Shown here piece by piece: positions 45,402 to 53,094 of a DNA stretch of 64,000 bases. Position 1 is the stretch's first letter. Every line of letters begins with the position of its first letter. Location: the NCBI GenBank assembly GCA_019163175.1, contig JAFLKN010000023.1, forward strand, positions 62,001 through 126,000. The letters run 5' to 3'. The translations under genes and the position numbers were made by a program. This DNA comes from Prolixibacteraceae bacterium (lineage in GTDB: Bacteria; Bacteroidota; Bacteroidia; Bacteroidales; Prolixibacteraceae). The notes below the pieces were generated by a model, which worked only from the letters and a program-made list of their open reading frames with translations, was not told where the DNA came from and searched no databases.

Positions 45402-46148
45402 ATGAAACAAATTCTTGAACCTTTAACCACCAGTGCTTTAACCAACATGGAAGCCGGACAATTATTCCGTCGCCACTTGAGCGATTTAGGAACTATCGAT
45501 GCCAGTTTGCTCACAGATGTACCATTTAATGCCTATGTGCAGCAAATAAGTGGCCAGGCCGGAGTATATGAAAACGCGCTTGCCCAGGTGCGCAAAAACG
45601 AAGAGACCGAAAAGATTGTGGAAGCCGATGCCGCACGCGACAAAGCAGTGAGCGCATTTAGTTTGGCGCTTAAACTGCATGCTGCCGCTGATGATCCTGC
45701 CGAAGTAGAAGCCAGCCGCAGCCTGGGTATCTTATTTGCGACCTATAAAAATCTGGCCAAATTGAATTACGAGGCTGAATCGCTGGCCATCGACAAACTG
45801 GTCGGCGAGTTGTACAGCGAAGCATACAACGAGAAAATCAACTACCTGCACATGAGTAAATATGTTGCCCGTTTAAACGATACCAATACTAGTTTTAAGA
45901 ACCTGTTTAGCGGACGCATGGTAACCACAGCGATGAACGAAACATACGACATGAAGGCTATCCGTTCAGAATTGCAGAGCACCTACAACGATTTTTGCGA
46001 CTATGTGCTGGCTATGACCAAAGCCTTAAATACACCATTATTTGTTACCGCACTCAACCTGCTGAACACCGCACGTAAATATTATGCCGATCTTTTGGCC
46101 AGACGTGCTGCACCAAAAACCGAAAAGACCAAGCCCGAAAATAATTGA
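45402..46148 (+). CDS. Helical protein, DUF6261-like
   Basis: 248 residues from the ATG at 45402 (MKQILEPLTTSALTNMEAGQLFRR). The frame is open 12 codons further upstream, but an ATG with a typical MKQI opening is preferred. The protein is almost entirely helical, with long amphipathic stretches (VEADAARDKAVSAFSLALKL, AIRSELQSTYNDFCDYVLAM) and a basic lysine-rich tail. It resembles DUF6261 proteins of Bacteroidota, function unknown. It is bracketed by REP-like arrays and ends in a GCGGGTTT hairpin. Confidence 0.6.
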   Translation: MKQILEPLTTSALTNMEAGQLFRRHLSDLGTIDASLLTDVPFNAYVQQISGQAGVYENALAQVRKNEETEKIVEADAARDKAVSAFSLALKLHAAADDPAEVEASRSLGILFATYKNLAKLNYEAESLAIDKLVGELYSEAYNEKINYLHMSKYVARLNDTNTSFKNLFSGRMVTTAMNETYDMKAIRSELQSTYNDFCDYVLAMTKALNTPLFVTALNLLNTARKYYADLLARRAAPKTEKTKPENN

Positions 46149-46169
46149 TCCTTGGTGGATGACAATGAC

Positions 46170-46212
46170 CAAACCCGCTGACTTTTTTGAACGAAAAGGC
46201 TTGGCGGGTTTG
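46170..46212 (+). terminator. Terminator after the DUF6261-like gene
   Basis: CAAACCCGC (46170-46178) pairs with GCGGGTTTG (46204-46212), followed by a T-rich stretch. Confidence 0.6.
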
Positions 46213-46257
46213 TTGTTTATTTGCATGAAGTTGTTTTCACATTAATTGTGTAAAATG

Positions 46258-46287
46258 ATGCCGGAGGCATCACATGTTTATAGAAAC
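46258..46287 (+). repeat. Short dispersed hairpin element, copy 2
   Basis: GATGCCGGAGGCATC with the CATGTTTATAGAAA tail. It matches the element at 44282. The rest of the gap up to 46430 holds a second hairpin (CGACCCCTGCGGGGTCG) and no gene. Confidence 0.6.
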
Positions 46288-46430
46288 CTTGAACAAAGAA
46301 GATTCGACCCCTGCGGGGTCGCACATTCTTATCCTCAAAATTCTTCTATACATATGCAAACCCTCCGGATTTGGGGTTATTTGTCAAAATAAAATTCTTA
46401 TTTTTAACCGCAATTACCTAAAAACCACAA

Positions 46431-48821
46431 ATGACACTTTACCAGAAACTACAGGAAGCTAAAAGCGAAGAAGATGTTAAAGACGCTTATATTAAAGCCC
46501 TGGGATTAAAAGGATACAGCAAAAACCTTATTGATATTCAAACCAAAGAAATTTGGTTTGAAGCCAAAGACAACAGCCGCATTTCAACATACGCCATGTT
46601 TACCCAACTGATGCACTATGTGCAGCAAGCGCTGAACAAAGGCGAATACGTTCCGCCGTTTTTGGCTGTTATCGATACACGGAAAGCGGCCATTATGAAG
46701 AGTTCGGATGTGATTCCGTTTCTCGAAAAGAAAACCATTAAATGGGGCAAAAGCGCCAGTGGGTATACGCAGGAAGCGTTGGATGCCATCTCGGCACACA
46801 TCGGCACCTACTTTGTTTCATTCAAAATTGAAACGCACGAAGCCGAATTTATAAGCACCATAAAAAATGCGATTCAACAGGGCGATATTATTCGTACACA
46901 AATTACCCCCGATAACCTGAAACAGGTTTTCGACAAATGGGTGACCATGATCGGGCGCGAAATTACTGGTGTTTCTGAAGACGATTACTCGCTGTTGTTC
47001 TTTGCCGATATTATGAGCGACGGAACCGTTTCGACACACGATAATTTGCCTGCCGAACTCCTGCACAAAAACAATAATCCGGTTTTTAGTCTGGCCGGAA
47101 AGATGTACGAGTTAGGAAGCAAAGAAGGTTACCGGCAGTTTTGGGCTATTTATCACCGGCCACCAAAACCCGAATACCGGAATTATCTGCTCGAACGTCG
47201 CGACAGTTTAATCCCCATAGACGAGCGCAGTTTTAAAGGCGCTTATTACACCCCATTAAATGTAGTTGATAAAGCCTACGACAAACTGGCCGAAACCCTG
47301 GGCAATAACTGGCAAAACAATTACCTGGTTTGGGATATGTGCTGCGGTGTGGGCAACCTGGAAGTGAAGCACAGCAACCCGCGAAACATTTTTATGAGTA
47401 CCCTCGATCAGGCCGATGTTGATGTGATGAAAGCTACCAAAACCTGTGTGGCAGCGCAGCGGTTTCAATACGATTACCTGAACGACGACATTACCGACGA
47501 TGGCCAAATTGATTATACCCTCACCAACAAAGTTCCTGAACCTTTGCGCCGTGCCATTGCCGAAGGAAAGAAGATTCTGGTTCTGATTAATCCGCCTTAC
47601 GGAGAGACAGGCTCAGGAATTGGCAAAGGGGATAAGAATAAAAAGGAAGTTGAGCAAACGAGAATTAATGCTCTAATGAAAACCCAGGAAATGGGTTATG
47701 CTAGTAAGGAACTATTTGTTCAATTCATAGTAAGGATTGCAAAAGAAATACCAACCGCAACTATTGCCATGTTTAGTACTTTGAAATACGTTAATGCTCC
47801 AAATTTTGAAAAGTTTAGAGAAGAATGGAAGTCTAAATATTTAGGAGGCTTTGTTGTACATAGCAAGGTCTTTGATGGATTAAAAGGAGATTTTCCAATT
47901 GGCTTTTTAGTTTGGAAAACAAATATGAATGCTAATAATATCTCATTTACAGAAATAGAAGTTGATGTTTTAGATAAAAATGCAAAACCTATTGGTGAAA
48001 AAACTTTTTATAACCTTCCCAATGATATATTTCTAAACGTCTGGATTGATAAACCAAATACAAATAATGAATTTGCATTACCATTATCAAACGCAATAAA
48101 GATTTCAAGTAACCCTAGGTTAAAAAAATCTTGTGATGGAATGCTAGGATTTCTTTATGCTAGTAATAACGATTTACAACATGCTGGACAGGAAACTCTA
48201 ATCGCATCTTCAATTTATACTGGAGGTAACGGTGGAGGTTTGTATATAACGGCAGATAACCTCTGGCAATCCTCTATCATTTTTTCCATTCGTCAACTTG
48301 TTAAACATACATGGTTGAATCATAATGATCAGTTTTTACAACCTTCCCAACCTCTATCCGATGAATTTAAGACCGATTGTTTGATTTGGATGTTGTTTCA
48401 TGGAAAGAATCTAACCGCCAGTGCCAACGATTTGGAATGGAACGGTAAAAAATGGAGCATAGTTAATCATTTTATACCTTATACCGAAGCCGAAGTGAAT
48501 GCCCCCGACCGTTTCGAATCAGACTTTATGGTGCAATACCTGTCCGGCAAAACCCTTTCGCCGGAGGCTTCCGCTATTTTAGAAGCTGGTAAACTTTTAT
48601 GGCAGGCCTATTTTGCCCACACCGATGTACGTTCCGTTCGCGACGAGCTAAAACTAAACCGTGTTGATGTAGGTTGGTATCAAATACGCAAAGCATTGCA
48701 GGCACGTAACACCAGCGGCGATTTCACCCCCGTAAGTTTTAAAGCCTTCGAAGAAGCCTATAAAGCCCTCACCGAAAAACTGGTTCCCGAAGTTTACCGC
48801 CTTGGTTTTTTGAGGAATTGA
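46431..48821 (+). CDS. Type IIG-like restriction-modification protein (N6-adenine methyltransferase)
   Basis: 796 residues. The N-terminal 200 residues may be a nuclease domain, with an EIWFEAKDNS segment resembling the E-x-K part of PD-(D/E)XK nucleases. The methyltransferase core has motif I VWDMCCGVGNLE (SAM binding, near 301) and motif IV LVLINPPYGE (near 386), the NPPY form of N6-adenine enzymes. A C-terminal part could recognise DNA. Single-chain cleavage plus methylation would fit type IIG, but nuclease activity is inferred. Base composition drops sharply from about 47600 to 48390 (sample 47881-47940: 15/60 G+C; sample 47281-47340: 27/60), so the gene is a mosaic. Confidence 0.8.
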   Translation: MTLYQKLQEAKSEEDVKDAYIKALGLKGYSKNLIDIQTKEIWFEAKDNSRISTYAMFTQLMHYVQQALNKGEYVPPFLAVIDTRKAAIMKSSDVIPFLEKKTIKWGKSASGYTQEALDAISAHIGTYFVSFKIETHEAEFISTIKNAIQQGDIIRTQITPDNLKQVFDKWVTMIGREITGVSEDDYSLLFFADIMSDGTVSTHDNLPAELLHKNNNPVFSLAGKMYELGSKEGYRQFWAIYHRPPKPEYRNYLLERRDSLIPIDERSFKGAYYTPLNVVDKAYDKLAETLGNNWQNNYLVWDMCCGVGNLEVKHSNPRNIFMSTLDQADVDVMKATKTCVAAQRFQYDYLNDDITDDGQIDYTLTNKVPEPLRRAIAEGKKILVLINPPYGETGSGIGKGDKNKKEVEQTRINALMKTQEMGYASKELFVQFIVRIAKEIPTATIAMFSTLKYVNAPNFEKFREEWKSKYLGGFVVHSKVFDGLKGDFPIGFLVWKTNMNANNISFTEIEVDVLDKNAKPIGEKTFYNLPNDIFLNVWIDKPNTNNEFALPLSNAIKISSNPRLKKSCDGMLGFLYASNNDLQHAGQETLIASSIYTGGNGGGLYITADNLWQSSIIFSIRQLVKHTWLNHNDQFLQPSQPLSDEFKTDCLIWMLFHGKNLTASANDLEWNGKKWSIVNHFIPYTEAEVNAPDRFESDFMVQYLSGKTLSPEASAILEAGKLLWQAYFAHTDVRSVRDELKLNRVDVGWYQIRKALQARNTSGDFTPVSFKAFEEAYKALTEKLVPEVYRLGFLRN

Positions 48822-48836
48822 GCAAACGTGTTCGAT

Positions 48837-49266
48837 GAAGCCAGAATGGCTTCAATATGAATAGCCATGGGCGAAACCCATGGGAACGAACAACAATTGC
48901 GAACCACAACCCCGAATGGGGTTGAATATGATACGATTGATATGAAATAAAATTCAACCCCTCACGGGGTTGCGCAACCAATGTCAACGTAATTTTCCAT
49001 GGGTTTTACCACATGGCTATTCACATTCAATCGCTTCGCGATTTTAATTTCGATGGAGGAACCCGAAGGGTTTAATTTGAATAGCCACAGGTGAAACCTC
49101 TGGAAACGAAGACACAACGCGCCCCACAACCCTGAATGGGGCTGAATTTGATGAAATAAATTCGGGATAAAAACATTCAAACACATTCGTGGTTGGGCTA
49201 TTCGGTCGTTATTATTCTCCATGCATTTCATATAGGACTATTCACATTTAATCGCTTCGCGATTAT
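48837..49266. repeat. REP-like palindrome array 2, next to the Y1 transposase
   Basis: The same hairpin units as at 44.4-45.1 kb occur here: GAAGCC/GGCTTC hairpin, CAACCCCGAATGGGGTTG, CAACCCCTCACGGGGTTG, and CTATTCACAT starts at 49017 and 49238 (221 bp apart). The last copy ends 45 bp before the transposase start. The gap 48822-49310 contains nothing else that I can support. Confidence 0.8.
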
Positions 49267-49310
49267 AAACAATTGCAAAATGATTGGTATATTTATAGAA
49301 ACCCATTATT

Positions 49311-49757
49311 ATGAGCACCTACACGCAAATTCTTTATCAAATTGTGTTCAGCACTAAAAACTGGGAACACACGCTCACAAAACCCAATCGTGAAGAACTT
49401 TATAAATACATCTGGGGAGTTTTGAAAAATAAAAACTGTCATTTATACCGTATTGGTGGAATAACCAACCACATTCACATCGTGACACACATTCACCCTT
49501 CAATTTCATTGGCGTCACTGGTAAAAGACATCAAATTGGCGAGTTCAGATCACATAAAATCGCTGAATTTGTTCCCTGATTTCAACGGTTGGCAAAATGG
49601 ATATGGAGGATTTACCTATTCGTTTAAAGACAAAGACCATCTGATTGAATATGTGAAAAATCAGGAAGAACACCACAAATCTGTAACCTTTAAAGATGAA
49701 CTGGTTGAATTATTAAAAGAGCATGGAATTGAATTTGATGAAAAATATCTGCAGTAA
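49311..49757 (+). CDS. REP-associated Y1 (IS200-like) transposase
   Basis: 148 residues of the Y1_Tnp family: TQILYQIVFSTKNWEHTL, the HUH motif in IGGITNHIHIVTHIHPSIS, LASLVKDIKLASS, and a C-terminal helix with the candidate catalytic Tyr in HLIEYVKNQEEHH. It is full length for the IS200/RAYT group. Its tight association with the REP-like array just upstream, and with a second array 4 kb away, suggests a domesticated REP-associated transposase rather than an ordinary insertion sequence. Confidence 0.88.
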   Translation: MSTYTQILYQIVFSTKNWEHTLTKPNREELYKYIWGVLKNKNCHLYRIGGITNHIHIVTHIHPSISLASLVKDIKLASSDHIKSLNLFPDFNGWQNGYGGFTYSFKDKDHLIEYVKNQEEHHKSVTFKDELVELLKEHGIEFDEKYLQ

Positions 49758-49797
49758 ACTATGTATCATTCATTTCACCCCCTCCGGGTTTGGAAAA

Positions 49798-49864
49798 CGT
49801 GTGAATGATGTAACTCTTATACGGAATTGTGTAATGCTTTCAGGTAAAAAATAGGTGACCTTCG
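49798..49864 (+). promoter_or_regulatory. Regulon box C and promoter (CsbD gene)
   Basis: CGTGTGAATGATGTAAC, with half-site TGATGTAAC at 49806 and TTGTGTAAT at 49827 (21 bp apart). The -7-like GACCTTCG has TTCG at 49861 (34 bp on), 13 bp before the ATG at 49877. Confidence 0.75.
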
Positions 49865-49876
49865 GGTAACAAAAAA

Positions 49877-50071
49877 ATGAAAAAGATGGAAACACCTGAA
49901 GCGCTTGGAGGCTGGGTCGCAATTAAAGAAAAACTCAAACAGAAATTTGCGATGCTAACTGATAACGATCTGCTATTTACCGTAGGTAAAAAAGATGAAA
50001 TGATCGAACGACTCCAGAATAAGCTAGGCAAAACAAAAGAAGAAATACAAAAAATAATTGAAGCGCTTTAA
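49877..50071 (+). CDS. CsbD-family stress protein
   Basis: 64 residues. GGWVAIKEKLKQKFAMLTDNDL followed by GKKDEMIERLQNKLGKTKEEIQKII matches the CsbD/YjbJ family of small hydrophilic general-stress proteins. It is a single gene behind promoter box C. Confidence 0.88.
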   Translation: MKKMETPEALGGWVAIKEKLKQKFAMLTDNDLLFTVGKKDEMIERLQNKLGKTKEEIQKIIEAL

Positions 50072-50154
50072 ACTAAATAATCATACACAAACGGAAGAAT
50101 AAAAAAACGGGGTAGCCTGATTTTAATAGAATGCTACAATGCAACTGCCATGTA

Positions 50155-50202
50155 AGTGCTGATTTGTAATCAGCATTTCTTTGTAAAGGATTTGCAATCC
50201 GC
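50155..50202 (+). repeat. TGTAAT double-hairpin dispersed element, copy 1
   Basis: GTGCTGATTTGTAATCAGCA plus a second, degenerate hairpin (GGATTTGCAATCC). It is related to the copies at 56177 and 57227. It abuts the truncated left end of attC-like site S0. Otherwise 50072-50376 contains S0 and the toxin promoter. Confidence 0.75.
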
Positions 50203-50210
50203 CCAGTCCC

Positions 50211-50300
50211 TGTTACCGGAATTGACCGGAATCGAAGATCAGCAATAGCCAAATCGCCCGCAATCGGTCCCTAGGAGTTGCTACCTATGTTATGGCGCAT
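50211..50300 (+). repeat. attC-like site S0 (left-truncated)
   Basis: It shares the interior tract of the class I sites (GGAATCGAAGATC, CCAAATCGCCCGCAAT) and ends TTGCTACCTATGTTATGG, with the candidate cleavage core GTTATGG at 50289. The left half is missing. Confidence 0.55.
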
Positions 50301-50348
50301 AATATAAAAACGCTCGTTGAAATAGTTTCTATATAACGAAACTTTCAC

Positions 50349-50356
50349 TACCTTTG
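50349..50356 (+). promoter_or_regulatory. -7 promoter element of the toxin-antitoxin cassette
   Basis: TACCTTTG matches TAnnTTTG; a TTTC-like -33 lies about 20 bp upstream. It is 21 bp before the toxin ATG and downstream of S0, so the promoter travels with the cassette. Confidence 0.55.
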
Positions 50357-50376
50357 AGACGATAATAAAATATTAA

Positions 50377-50664
50377 ATGGATAAGAATTTTGATATTGTA
50401 TTTTTAGACGAAGCATTTGAATTTCTTAGTGGACTTGACAAAAAGCACTTTGAAAAAATCCTTTTTAATATTCGTAAAGCTCAGATAGATCGTGACCCTG
50501 AACTTTTCAAAAAATTAAAGGATGAAATCTGGGAATTAAGGACACTTTATCAAGGCTTTCAATATCGTTTACTTGCATTTTGGGACAAGACAGATTCTCA
50601 AAATACATTAGTTGTTTCAACACATGGATTTATAAAAAAGCGCAGTAAAATATCGGACAATTAG
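50377..50664 (+). CDS. HigB/RelE-superfamily toxin (Gp49-like)
   Basis: 95 residues. FDIVFLDEAFEFLSGLDKKHFEKILFNI, ELFKKLKDEIWELRTLYQGFQYRLLAFW and a C-terminal HGFIKKRSK fit the Gp49/HigB branch of RelE-like mRNA interferases, which cleave mRNA on the ribosome. The XRE-type gene 68 bp downstream is the expected antitoxin; toxin-first order is typical of HigBA. Confidence 0.88.
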   Translation: MDKNFDIVFLDEAFEFLSGLDKKHFEKILFNIRKAQIDRDPELFKKLKDEIWELRTLYQGFQYRLLAFWDKTDSQNTLVVSTHGFIKKRSKISDN

Positions 50665-50732
50665 ATTCAAAAGGCGAACCAACTGATGATTAGGTATTTT
50701 GAAGACAAAGAAAAAATGAAAACAAAAAAGAG

Positions 50733-51047
50733 ATGAAAACATACACTTTAGATGAGGTTACAGATAAACTTATTGGGGAAATTGGAACACCTGATCGAGA
50801 TAAGTTTGAGTATGAATTACAAATGGATTTAATTGGACAAGCAATTAAGCAGACAAGACAAGAACGTAATCTGACACAGGAAGAATTGGGGAAATTAATT
50901 GGTGTTCAAAAATCTCAAATTTCAAGAATTGAAAGTAATGCCAGTAATGTAACTATTGACACATTAATGCGAGTTTTTAATGCATTACAGGCAAAAGTGA
51001 AACTACAGGTTGAATTACCCCATTTCAAAATAAGTCTAGGACAATAA
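50733..51047 (+). CDS. XRE-type antitoxin (HigA-like)
   Basis: 104 residues. The central HTH_3 domain is IKQTRQERNLTQEELGKLIG-VQKSQISRIESNASNVTIDTL, followed by a short beta tail (AKVKLQVELP). It partners the HigB-like toxin upstream, binds and neutralises it, and usually represses the shared promoter. Its stop codon is followed within 10 bp by attC-like site S1, so the pair behaves as one cassette. Confidence 0.88.
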   Translation: MKTYTLDEVTDKLIGEIGTPDRDKFEYELQMDLIGQAIKQTRQERNLTQEELGKLIGVQKSQISRIESNASNVTIDTLMRVFNALQAKVKLQVELPHFKISLGQ

Positions 51048-51053
51048 CTACGC

Positions 51054-51230
51054 CGCCATAACATCAGCTACCGACAAGCGCGGCAGGAGTGGTTTTCGGT
51101 GTGCATCTTTCTGCTCAGTACAGGTTAACCGGGCTTGAGCCGCCTTGTCGGCCAGGCAGGAATCGAGAATCGGCGAAGCCAAATCGCCCGCAATCTGAAG
51201 CTGGGAGTAGCTTCCTACGTTTGCGGTCAG
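51054..51230 (+). repeat. attC-like site S1 (class I)
   Basis: The left end CCATAACATCAGCTACC pairs with the right end GTAGCTTCCTACGTTTGCG: inverted AGCTAC/GTAGCT (L-type arms) and TAAC/GTT (R-type arms) separated by an unpaired spacer present on one side only. The interior carries GTGGTTTTCGGTGTGCATC, GGTTAACCGGG and AATCGCCCGCAATCTGAAG, shared with S0, S2 and S4. Confidence 0.65.
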
Positions 51231-51269
51231 GCTAAAAGACGGCATAGAAATAATTAATTGAACAACAAA

Positions 51270-51785
51270 ATGACAATAGAAACAACCAATTTAAAACTTA
51301 TACAATGTGACCCTGAAATATTAAAATCAGCCATTGAAGGGGACGAAATTCTTGCAAAGACATTGAAAGTGACTGTTCAAGACAATTGGACTGAATTTGG
51401 AGTTGGCGCTTTACAATATTCGCTTGACAGACTTTTGGAAAGTCAAGATGAGAACGGTTGGTGGACATACTTCCCAATTCACAAGCAAGACAACAAACTT
51501 ATAGGTAGTGGTGGTTACAAAGGTAAGCCGACAACAAACGGAACAGTCGAAATCGGATATGAAATCGCACTAAGCTATCGTAATCGTGGACTCGCAACTG
51601 AATTAACAAAGGGACTAATTGAAAATGCTTTTAGAGACGAGAAAGTAGAATTAATAATTGCCCACACACTTGGACAGGAAAATCCTTCAACCAAAGTTTT
51701 ACAGAAATGTGGTTTTGAAAAAGTAGAAGAAATCAATGACCCAGACGATGGACTAATATGGAAATGGGAGCTATATCGAAAGTAG
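51270..51785 (+). CDS. GNAT-family N-acetyltransferase
   Basis: 171 residues from the ATG at 51270 (an in-frame TTG lies four codons upstream). The acetyl-CoA motif region is EIGYEIALSYRNRGLATELTKGL (R/Q-x-x-G-x-A form, here RNRGLA), and the C-terminal motif is NPSTKVLQKCGFEKVEE. It is similar to RimJ/RimL-type acetyltransferases. The substrate is unknown. It is a single-gene unit flanked by attC-like sites S1 and S2, a gene class common in integron cassettes. Confidence 0.9.
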   Translation: MTIETTNLKLIQCDPEILKSAIEGDEILAKTLKVTVQDNWTEFGVGALQYSLDRLLESQDENGWWTYFPIHKQDNKLIGSGGYKGKPTTNGTVEIGYEIALSYRNRGLATELTKGLIENAFRDEKVELIIAHTLGQENPSTKVLQKCGFEKVEEINDPDDGLIWKWELYRK

Positions 51786-51799
51786 AACCAAAAGCCCAA

Positions 51800-51955
51800 A
51801 CCGCTACCATCAGCTACCCGTCCGGCATCAGTGGTTTTCGGTGTGAATCTTTCCGGTCGGCCCAGGTTAACCGGGATTGAAAGGAATCGAGAATCTGCGA
51901 AGCCAAATCGCTCGCAATCTGAAGTTGTGAGTAGCTTTCTAAGTTATTGGCAACC
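51800..51955 (+). repeat. attC-like site S2 (class I)
   Basis: The left end CGCTACCATCAGCTACCC pairs with GAGTAGCTTTCTAAGTTATTGG; the core GTTATTG is at 51943. The interior is shared with S1 and S4. The left R-type arm has CTACC where S1 has ATAAC. Confidence 0.6.
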
Positions 51956-51975
51956 CTAAAAAAACAGCATACAAG

Positions 51976-52944
51976 ATGACGAAAAGACTTAATATATTGG
52001 CTATTCTGAATTTTCTGATTATTATTTTATCTAATCAGACTTTTGGACAAAATGCTTTGACAAAGGAAATTCTTTGGACAACTGATTGGAGTCCTAACGG
52101 AAAGTACATTGCAATTGGAGGTAATGTTGACTCTTTAAAAATCTACAATAAAGGAAATCTAAAAATACACAAGTCAATCCCAGTAAAGAATACAATCACA
52201 CGTATTAAATGGCATCCTTCAATCAATATTATTGCTATAACGACACAAATGTCAGATGAAAAATCTTTCATTTTCAATTTCGAGACAAATGAAAAAATTG
52301 AATTAAGTGGCATCTCACCAGACGGAGCAAGAGGAATTGGTTGGAATTACACAGGTGAATATTTAGCTGTTGCAGACAATGATGGACAAATATTGATTTA
52401 TGATATTAAAGGTAAATTAATCAGAAAATTTGTAAATCAAGTTAACTCAACCAAAGGAATCACTGCTCTTGATTGGCATCCTAAAAAAAATATTCTTACA
52501 ACTGTAACAGACAAAATTCGCTTTTTTGACATTGAAGGAAATATATTAAAATCAATAAAACATAGACAGGAAGATGTAATGTTGCTAAGTATCGCTTGGC
52601 ATAAAACAGGTGACTTTTTTATAACAGGAGATTACGGAGACGAAAAAGACAAATCATTACTTCAATATTGGAATGACCAAGGCGAACTTTTAAAAACCAT
52701 TGACATAAGCAAAGGAGAATATAGAAATTTGGCTTGGAATCCAAAAGGTGATAGACTCGCATCTGCAAGTGACGCTTTGAGAATTTGGGACACAAAAGGA
52801 AATCTCATTTCGGAAGGTAATTCCAAAGACTATTTATGGGGAGTTTCTTGGAATGAAAAAGGGAACAGAATTATTACATCAAGTATGGAACAAAGAATAG
52901 TACTTTGGAATAAAAAAGCGGAAAGAATAATAACATTAGAATAA
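51976..52944 (+). CDS. Exported WD40-like beta-propeller protein
   Basis: 322 residues with a signal peptide (LNILAILNFLIIILSNQTFGQ). At least six WD-type blades are visible: TTDWSPNGKYIAIGG, IKWHPSINIIAITT, GWNYTGEYLAVADNDGQILIYD, DWHPKKNILTTVTDKIRFFD, AWNPKGDRLASASDALRIWD and SWNEKGNRIITSSMEQRIVLW. It is probably a periplasmic protein-interaction propeller. It is a single-gene unit between attC-like sites S2 and S3. Confidence 0.85.
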   Translation: MTKRLNILAILNFLIIILSNQTFGQNALTKEILWTTDWSPNGKYIAIGGNVDSLKIYNKGNLKIHKSIPVKNTITRIKWHPSINIIAITTQMSDEKSFIFNFETNEKIELSGISPDGARGIGWNYTGEYLAVADNDGQILIYDIKGKLIRKFVNQVNSTKGITALDWHPKKNILTTVTDKIRFFDIEGNILKSIKHRQEDVMLLSIAWHKTGDFFITGDYGDEKDKSLLQYWNDQGELLKTIDISKGEYRNLAWNPKGDRLASASDALRIWDTKGNLISEGNSKDYLWGVSWNEKGNRIITSSMEQRIVLWNKKAERIITLE

Positions 52945-52947
52945 AGG

Positions 52948-53090
52948 GCAGCCACTAACAGCAGTTTGGCAAAATGGCGGGTTTAGTCTAAAATGAACAT
53001 TCAGTTTTCAAATGAAAATTAGTGCAAAAATGAAATTAAGTATTTCAAAAAACGCCACTTAACCAAGCTGCGAAACGTTATGGGCAACTA
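52948..53090 (+). repeat. attC-like site S3 (class II)
   Basis: Left CACTAAC then GCAGTTTGGCAAAATGGCG; right CGCCACTTAACCAAGCTGC then GAAACGTTATGGG. The right arm, reverse-complemented, matches the left at 15 of 20 positions next to a TAAC/GTTA outer arm, with a GTTTC spacer on one side only. This is the R-spacer-L layout of attC. Core GTTATGG at 53078. Confidence 0.7.
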
Positions 53091-53094
53091 AAAA

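Noticed and set aside
46225-46260. TTGTGTAAAA at 46246 considered as a seventh regulon box
   Set aside because: No matching half-site 21 bp upstream, no TGTGTGAAT start and no -7 box at the expected distance.
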